Of a DNA stretch of 64,000 bases, positions 58,989 to 64,000 are shown piece by piece. Position numbers and translations under genes: made by a program. The DNA is from Nitratireductor pacificus pht-3B (GTDB lineage Bacteria; Pseudomonadota; Alphaproteobacteria; Rhizobiales; Rhizobiaceae): the NCBI RefSeq assembly GCF_000300335.1, contig NZ_AMRM01000009.1:1-64000 (forward strand). Direction: 5' to 3'. The stretch's first letter is position 1, and every line of letters begins with the position of its first letter. A model generated the notes under the pieces. That model saw only the letters and a program-made list of their open reading frames with translations. It made no database searches and was not told the DNA's origin.

Positions 58989-59777
58989 ATGACTCAGTCC
59001 GCTCTCGGCGCGTTCGCCGACCAGCTTCTTTCGGGCAAGATCGAGGTGGTGGACCTGTCCGCCGTGCTCGGCCCCAACACACCGCTCCTCAAGCTGCCGC
59101 CGGAGCTGGCGGTGGACACGCCGAAGATCGAGGTCCACAAGATCTCCGAGTATGACGACAAGGGACCGTTCTGGGCCTGGAACTGGCTCAAGGTGGGCGA
59201 GCATTCCGGCACCCATTTCGATGCGCCGATCCACTGGATCACCGGCCGCGATTTCCCGGACGGCGCGACCGATACCATCGCGCCGAAGAACTTCGTCGCA
59301 CCGGTCAACGTGATAGACTGCTCGAAGGAGGTGGCCGAGAACCACGATTTCCTGCTCACCGTCGATCACATCAAGGCATGGGAAGCCGAGCACGGCGCGA
59401 TCCAGGCCGGCGAATGGGTGGTGCTGCGCAGCGACTGGTACAAGCGCAACGGCTCGGAAGCCGACTTCCTGAACGCCGACGAGACCGGCCCGCATTCTCC
59501 CGGCCCGACGCCCGAGGCGATCAGCTATCTGATCGACAAGGGCGTGATCGGCTGGGGCAGCGAGACGATCGGCACCGATGCCGGCCAGGCCGGGGGCATG
59601 GAGCCGCCCTTCCCGGCGCACAATCTGATGCACAAGGCCAACCGCTACGGCCTGGCCAGCCTTGCCAATCTCGACAGGCTGCCGGCCAAGGGCGCGATCC
59701 TGATCGCCGCGCCGCTGAAGATCGAGCACGGCACGGGCAGCCCCTGCCGCGTGCTGGCGCTGGTCTCCAAGGGCTGA
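58989..59777 (+). CDS. cyclase family protein (kynurenine-formamidase-like metal hydrolase)
   Basis: A 262-aa PF04199-type hydrolase. The metal-binding signature is GEHSGTHFDAPIHW at about residues 74-87, with DLSAVLGPNTP near the N terminus, GEWVVLRSDWYKR and ETIGTDAGQAGG further on. Relatives hydrolyse formamides (N-formylkynurenine), isatin or cyclic amides/lactones. GGAG lies 4 nt before the ATG. The gene leads a plus-strand run with the second oxidoreductase, MarR and IorA. Confidence 0.9.
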   Translation: MTQSALGAFADQLLSGKIEVVDLSAVLGPNTPLLKLPPELAVDTPKIEVHKISEYDDKGPFWAWNWLKVGEHSGTHFDAPIHWITGRDFPDGATDTIAPKNFVAPVNVIDCSKEVAENHDFLLTVDHIKAWEAEHGAIQAGEWVVLRSDWYKRNGSEADFLNADETGPHSPGPTPEAISYLIDKGVIGWGSETIGTDAGQAGGMEPPFPAHNLMHKANRYGLASLANLDRLPAKGAILIAAPLKIEHGTGSPCRVLALVSKG

Positions 59778-59793
59778 GCGGCCGGATATCGCC

Positions 59794-61374
59794 ATGTCCG
59801 CCCCCGGTCCGAACCCGGATACGATCATTGTCGGCAGCGGCATCAACGCGCTGGTCGCCGCCGCCCTCCTGGGCGGCAAGGGCCGGCGCGTGCTGGTGCT
59901 CGAGCGTAATGAGCGCATCGGCGGTTGCATCCGCACCGAGGCGATCACCGAGCCGGGCTTCACGCATGACGTGATGGCCACCACCTTCGTGCTGTTCGTC
60001 ACCTCGCCGGCCTATGCGGCGCTGGCAAGCGATCTGGCACGGCACGGGCTGGAGTTCTGCAACTCCGATACGCCGACGGGCGTGCTGCGGCCGAATGGCG
60101 ATTTTCTCATCCATCGGCGCGACCGCGCGGCGAATGTGGCGGCGTTCGACGCCGCCGAAGCCGGCGACGGCGCGCAGTACATGGCCGATGTCGCCTCCGT
60201 CGAACAGAATGCCGGGCTGATCTTCGGCCTGCTCGGTGGACGGGTGTGGAGCCTCGCGACGGCGCGGCTGCTGGCGGGCGAAGCCTGGCGGCGCGGCCCG
60301 CGGGCGCTGGCGGCCTTTTTCGGCGAGGCGCTGACGCCGGCGCGCGGCTGGCTTGAGAGCAGTTACGGCTCCGAAACGACGCGCGCACTCTGGGCGCCCT
60401 GGGCCCTGCATGCGGGGCTGGGGCCGGAGGATGCGTTCTCGGGACAGATCAGCAAGGTGATCGCCTTCGCGCTGGAGGCCGCCGGCGCGCCGGTGGTCAA
60501 GGGCGGCGGGCAGAAGCTGCTCGATGCGTTTCAGGCGCTGATCGAGGAGCGCGGTGGCATGATCCGTACCGGCGCGGACGTTGCGGAGATCCTGACGGAG
60601 AACGGCAGGGCGCGTGGTGTCCGGCTCGCCTCCGGCGAGGAGATCATGGCGTCGACGATCGCCTGCTCTGTAACGCCGGACCAGCTCTACGGACGGCTTC
60701 TGGCGACGAAGCCGCAGCCGGAAGCGCAGGCGGGAACGCGCCGCTATCGCTACGGCAAGGGCAATTTCCAGCTTCACTACGCGCTCGACCGGCCGCCGGC
60801 CTGGCGCGGCGCGGGGCTGGGCGAGGTGGCGCTGCTGCACCTGACGCCGGGCCTCGACGGCGTCTCGAAGGCCTGCAACGAGGCGCTGCGCGGGATGCTG
60901 CCGGCCGAACCGACCATCTGCGTCGGCCAGCCGCATGCGCTCGACCCGTCGCGCTGTCCGCCCGGCAAGGCGATCCTGTGGCTGCAACTGCCCGAGGCGC
61001 CGCGGCAGGTGCGCGGCGACGCCGTCGGTCAGATCGAGGTTCCGGCCGACGGCAGCTGGACGCCGGCGCTGCGCGAAGCCTATGCGGACCGGGTGGAGGC
61101 GATCCTCGGCCGGCATATCGACGGTTTCGGCGAGACGATCCTCGCGCGGCGGGCCTATTCGCCGGCGGATCTGGAAGCCATGAACGTCAACCTTGTGGGC
61201 GGCGATCCCTATGGCGGCTCGTCGACCATGGACCAGTCCTTCCTGTGGCGCCCGTTCAAGGACAGCAGGAACCACGGGACACCGGTGAACGGGCTTTATC
61301 ATATCGGCGCATCGACCCATCCCGGGGCTGGTCTCGGCGGTGGCTCGGGCTATCTACTCGCGGAGAGGCTGTGA
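59794..61374 (+). CDS. FAD-dependent oxidoreductase, PYROXD2/phytoene-desaturase-like (second paralogue)
   Basis: A 526-aa flavoprotein with TIIVGSGINALVAAALLGG, VLVLERNERIGGCIRTEA and the C-terminal YHIGASTHPGAGLGGGSGYL. It is paralogous to the first oxidoreductase but clearly diverged (the GAGHNG of the other is GSGINA here). It lies 16 nt after the cyclase gene and overlaps marR by one base (TGATG). Substrate unknown. Confidence 0.88.
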   Translation: MSAPGPNPDTIIVGSGINALVAAALLGGKGRRVLVLERNERIGGCIRTEAITEPGFTHDVMATTFVLFVTSPAYAALASDLARHGLEFCNSDTPTGVLRPNGDFLIHRRDRAANVAAFDAAEAGDGAQYMADVASVEQNAGLIFGLLGGRVWSLATARLLAGEAWRRGPRALAAFFGEALTPARGWLESSYGSETTRALWAPWALHAGLGPEDAFSGQISKVIAFALEAAGAPVVKGGGQKLLDAFQALIEERGGMIRTGADVAEILTENGRARGVRLASGEEIMASTIACSVTPDQLYGRLLATKPQPEAQAGTRRYRYGKGNFQLHYALDRPPAWRGAGLGEVALLHLTPGLDGVSKACNEALRGMLPAEPTICVGQPHALDPSRCPPGKAILWLQLPEAPRQVRGDAVGQIEVPADGSWTPALREAYADRVEAILGRHIDGFGETILARRAYSPADLEAMNVNLVGGDPYGGSSTMDQSFLWRPFKDSRNHGTPVNGLYHIGASTHPGAGLGGGSGYLLAERL

Positions 61375-61856
61375 TGGACGAGCGGGCCGAAGGCAGGAAT
61401 CCAAGGGTCACGACGCTGGGGCAGATCGGCCTGCAGCAGTTCGCACCCTATCTGATGAACCGCATCATGGGCCGCTACAATGCCAGCCTGCGGCTCGATC
61501 TGCGGCGGCAGGGGCTGACCGTGCCGCAGGTTCGCGCGCTGGCGGTGCTGGCCGTCGGCGACGGCATGTCGATCAACGAGCTCTCCGTCTACACGGTCAT
61601 CGAGCAATCGACCATGAGCCGCACGCTCGATGCGCTGGAGACGCAGGGGCTGGTGCGGCGCGAGGCGTGCCAGGACGACAGCCGCACGCGCAAGATCTTT
61701 CTGACCGAGAGCGGCCGCGAGGAGTTCAACCGCGCCTGGCCGGCCATGCACGATGCGTTCGAGCACATGTTCGACGGCATCGATGACGCCGAGTACACGG
61801 CCTTCATCGGAACCCTCCAGAAGGTTCTCGGCAACATTCGCAAGCATGACTTTTAA
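61374..61856 (+). CDS. MarR family transcriptional regulator
   Basis: A 160-aa winged-helix regulator. The wHTH spans about residues 30-110: LTVPQVRALAVLAVGDGMSI, the recognition helix VIEQSTMSRTLDALETQG and the wing EACQDDSRTRKIFLTESG. MarR proteins usually repress their own locus and are released by an aromatic ligand, which fits control of this cluster. GGAG lies 8 nt before the ATG at 61374. Confidence 0.92.
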   Translation: MDERAEGRNPRVTTLGQIGLQQFAPYLMNRIMGRYNASLRLDLRRQGLTVPQVRALAVLAVGDGMSINELSVYTVIEQSTMSRTLDALETQGLVRREACQDDSRTRKIFLTESGREEFNRAWPAMHDAFEHMFDGIDDAEYTAFIGTLQKVLGNIRKHDF

Positions 61857-61903
61857 GCATCCCTTCCGCGTCTGGCGCGGATCCGTTTACGGGAGACTGA
61901 ACC

Positions 61904-64000
61904 ATGGCTGAACGTTCCTTTGTCAAGGAAGTCGAGAAGCTTCGCCTCGGAGCGGGCGAGACCTTCCACGGCGAGGGCATTCTCGCCATCACCAAGGCGC
62001 TGCTGCAAAGCGGCGTCGGCTATGTGGGCGGCTACCAGGGCGCGCCGATCAGCCATCTGATGGACGTCTTGGCCGACGCACAGGACATTCTGGGCGAACT
62101 CGGCGTCCACTACGAGGCGAGCGCTTCGGAAGCGACGGCGACGGCGATGCTCGCCGCTTCGGTGCATTATCCGATCCGCGGCGCCTGCGCCTTCAAGTCG
62201 GCCGTCGGCCTGAACGTGGCGTCGGACGCGCTGGCGAACCTCGCCTCGGGCGGCGTCACGGGCGGCGCGCTGATCATCGTCGGCGAGGACTATGGCGAAG
62301 GCTCCTCGATCATGCAGGAGCGCAGCCACCCGTTCGCCATGAAAAGCCAGGTCTGGCTGCTCGACCCGCGCGCCAACCTGCCGTCCATCGTTCAGGCGGT
62401 GGAGGACGGTTTCGAGCTGTCGGAGGCGTCGAACACGCCGGTCATGCTGATGGTGCGCATCCGCAGCTGCCACGTGTCGGGCAGTTTCGAGACCAAGGAC
62501 AACCGCCGCCCGGCGATGACGGTCGCCGACGCGCTGGAATCGCCGCGCCGCGACACCAACCGCATCGTGCTGCCGCCCGCCTCCTTCCTGCACGAGAAGG
62601 AGAAGGTGGAGAAGCGGCTGCCGCAGGCGGTGGAGTTCATCCGCTCGCGCAAGATCAACGAGTTCTTCGGGCCGGAAACGGGCAAGGCCGGCATCATCCT
62701 GCAGGGCGGCATGTACAATGCCGTGATCCGCGCCCTGCAACGGGTCGGCCTGGCCGATGTCTACGGCGAGACGGACGTGCCGCTCTACGTGCTGAACGCC
62801 GTCTATCCGCTGGTCGATGATGAGGTCATCGCCTTCTGCGACGACAAGGATTCCGTGCTGATCGTCGAGGAAGGCCAGCCGAACTATCTGGAACAGGCCA
62901 TCGCCTCGATGATGCACAAGGCAGGGCTGGAGACGCGCATCCTCGGCAAGGAAATGCTGCCGATGGCGGGCGAGTATACCGGCCAGGTGATGCTCGACGG
63001 GATCAGCGCCTATCTGCGCGCCCATGCGCCGCAACTGCTTCCGGCGCAGATCCTGGCGCCGAACGCGGCCGGCGACAACGCGCTCGCCGCGGACCTCGCC
63101 AAGGTGGTGCCTGGTCGTCCGCCGGGTTTCTGCACCGGCTGTCCCGAGCGGCCGATCTTCGCCGCGACCAAGCTGATCGAGCAGGAACTCGGGCCGCATC
63201 ACATCGCCTCCGATATCGGCTGTCACCTGTTCTCGATCATGCCCCCCTTCGAGCTGGGGGCGACGACGATGGGCTACGGCCTCGGCCCGGCCTCCGCCTC
63301 GGCGTTCAATGCGCCGGACGCCAAGCGGCGCTCGATCTCTTTCGTCGGCGATGGCGGCTTCTGGCACAACGGCCTGACCTCCTCGATCGGCAATGCGGTG
63401 TTCAACCAGAATGACGGCGTCATCGTCGTCGTTGACAACTACTATTCGGCGGCCACCGGCGGGCAGGACATCCTGTCGTCGCGCGCCGACAACCGCTCCA
63501 AGTCGACCCAGCATCCGATCACCGACGCGGTGAAGGGGATGGGCGTCAAGTGGATACGGCATATCGACCGTACCTATGACGTGAACAAGGTGCGCGCCGC
63601 GCTGCGCGATGCGCTGACGACGGAGGAGAAAGGGCCGAAGGTCATCGTCGCCTCGTCGGAGTGCATGCTCAACCGGCAGCGCCGCGAGAAACCGCTGGCC
63701 GCCAAGGCCATCGCCGGCGGAGAGCGGGTCGTGAAGCCGCGCTTCGGCGTCGACGAGGACGTCTGCACGGGCGATCACGCCTGTATGCGGCTGTCCGGCT
63801 GCCCGTCGCTCTCGGTGAAGACGCTGGATGATCCGCTGCGCGACGATCCGGTCGCGGCGATCGACCACAGCTGCGTCGGTTGCGGCAATTGCGGCGAGGT
63901 GGCGGACGCCGCCGTCCTGTGCCCGTCCTTCTACCGGGCCGACGTGGTGCACAATCCCGGCCGCTGGGACCGGTTCATGGACGGCGTCCGGCGCGGCGTG
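61904..64000 (+). CDS. iorA: indolepyruvate ferredoxin oxidoreductase, alpha subunit (partial, runs off the window)
   Basis: The first 699 codons are in the window and no stop is reached. N-terminal pyruvate:ferredoxin-oxidoreductase-type domain (GYVGGYQGAPISHLMDVL, HYEASASEATATAMLA), TPP-binding domain with FVGDGGFWHNGLTSSIGNA and VVDNYYSAATGG near residue 480, and a C-terminal ferredoxin-like domain with Cys621, 627, 633 and Cys657, 660, 663, 673. It oxidatively decarboxylates aryl-2-oxoacids to aryl-acyl-CoA with ferredoxin. GGGAG lies 8 nt before the ATG. IorB is expected just outside the window. Confidence 0.93.
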   Translation, partial: MAERSFVKEVEKLRLGAGETFHGEGILAITKALLQSGVGYVGGYQGAPISHLMDVLADAQDILGELGVHYEASASEATATAMLAASVHYPIRGACAFKSAVGLNVASDALANLASGGVTGGALIIVGEDYGEGSSIMQERSHPFAMKSQVWLLDPRANLPSIVQAVEDGFELSEASNTPVMLMVRIRSCHVSGSFETKDNRRPAMTVADALESPRRDTNRIVLPPASFLHEKEKVEKRLPQAVEFIRSRKINEFFGPETGKAGIILQGGMYNAVIRALQRVGLADVYGETDVPLYVLNAVYPLVDDEVIAFCDDKDSVLIVEEGQPNYLEQAIASMMHKAGLETRILGKEMLPMAGEYTGQVMLDGISAYLRAHAPQLLPAQILAPNAAGDNALAADLAKVVPGRPPGFCTGCPERPIFAATKLIEQELGPHHIASDIGCHLFSIMPPFELGATTMGYGLGPASASAFNAPDAKRRSISFVGDGGFWHNGLTSSIGNAVFNQNDGVIVVVDNYYSAATGGQDILSSRADNRSKSTQHPITDAVKGMGVKWIRHIDRTYDVNKVRAALRDALTTEEKGPKVIVASSECMLNRQRREKPLAAKAIAGGERVVKPRFGVDEDVCTGDHACMRLSGCPSLSVKTLDDPLRDDPVAAIDHSCVGCGNCGEVADAAVLCPSFYRADVVHNPGRWDRFMDGVRRGV

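Overview
The window is a GC-rich chromosomal segment from an alphaproteobacterium of the Rhizobiales/Hyphomicrobiales type. Gene order supports this: chvI-chvG-hprK-EIIA(Man)-HPr beside ahcY and pckA; hslV-GNAT-hslU; a his operon with extra small genes; hemE next to a pyruvate-dikinase regulatory protein; and rho...mnmE-mnmG-rsmG-parA-parB-holA. Family-level placement (Phyllobacteriaceae-like, perhaps from the intergenic repeats) is only a guess. No rRNA, tRNA, CRISPR array, IS element or prophage was seen.

Layout. 0-12 kb (minus strand): trxA, the AddAB recombination nuclease, a MurU-like nucleotidyltransferase, a TsaE-sugar kinase fusion, and DivL, a kinase-like cell-cycle regulator whose H-box His is replaced by Tyr. 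12-20 kb: ahcY with a candidate SAH/methionine operator, the PTS phosphorelay genes, hprK, chvG and chvI, then divergent pckA. 20-33 kb: arfB, a BON-LysM protein, alkB, coaA, the hisE-F-A-H-B operon with three non-his genes, hslVU, a DUF1402 protein, an HTH regulator, Smr, MltA and a Tim44-like protein. 34-38 kb: fxsA, secB, then dnaQ, coaE, aroE, maf and the PEP-synthase/PPDK regulator.

The 38.9-39.3 kb gap before hemE has the properties of the chromosomal replication origin: several near-consensus DnaA boxes, seven GANTC methylation sites in about 300 bp and an AT-rich stretch. About 6.5 kb away lies an array of four parS-like sites between mnmE and mnmG, a fifth is in the start of rsmG, and parA-parB follow. 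The window is therefore the origin/centromere neighbourhood, and most of its genes are conserved housekeeping genes.

Right of holA (from 51.5 kb) the expected leuS/lptE neighbours are absent. Instead there is an accessory metabolic cluster: a dipeptide/oligopeptide ABC importer, two PYROXD2/phytoene-desaturase-like FAD oxidoreductases, a metal-dependent cyclase/formamidase-like hydrolase, a MarR regulator and an indolepyruvate:ferredoxin oxidoreductase (cut by the window end). The importer carries a perfect 566-bp tandem duplication across the junction of its two ATPase genes that leaves both genes intact. The substrate is unknown; this is the best candidate here for an undescribed catabolic system.
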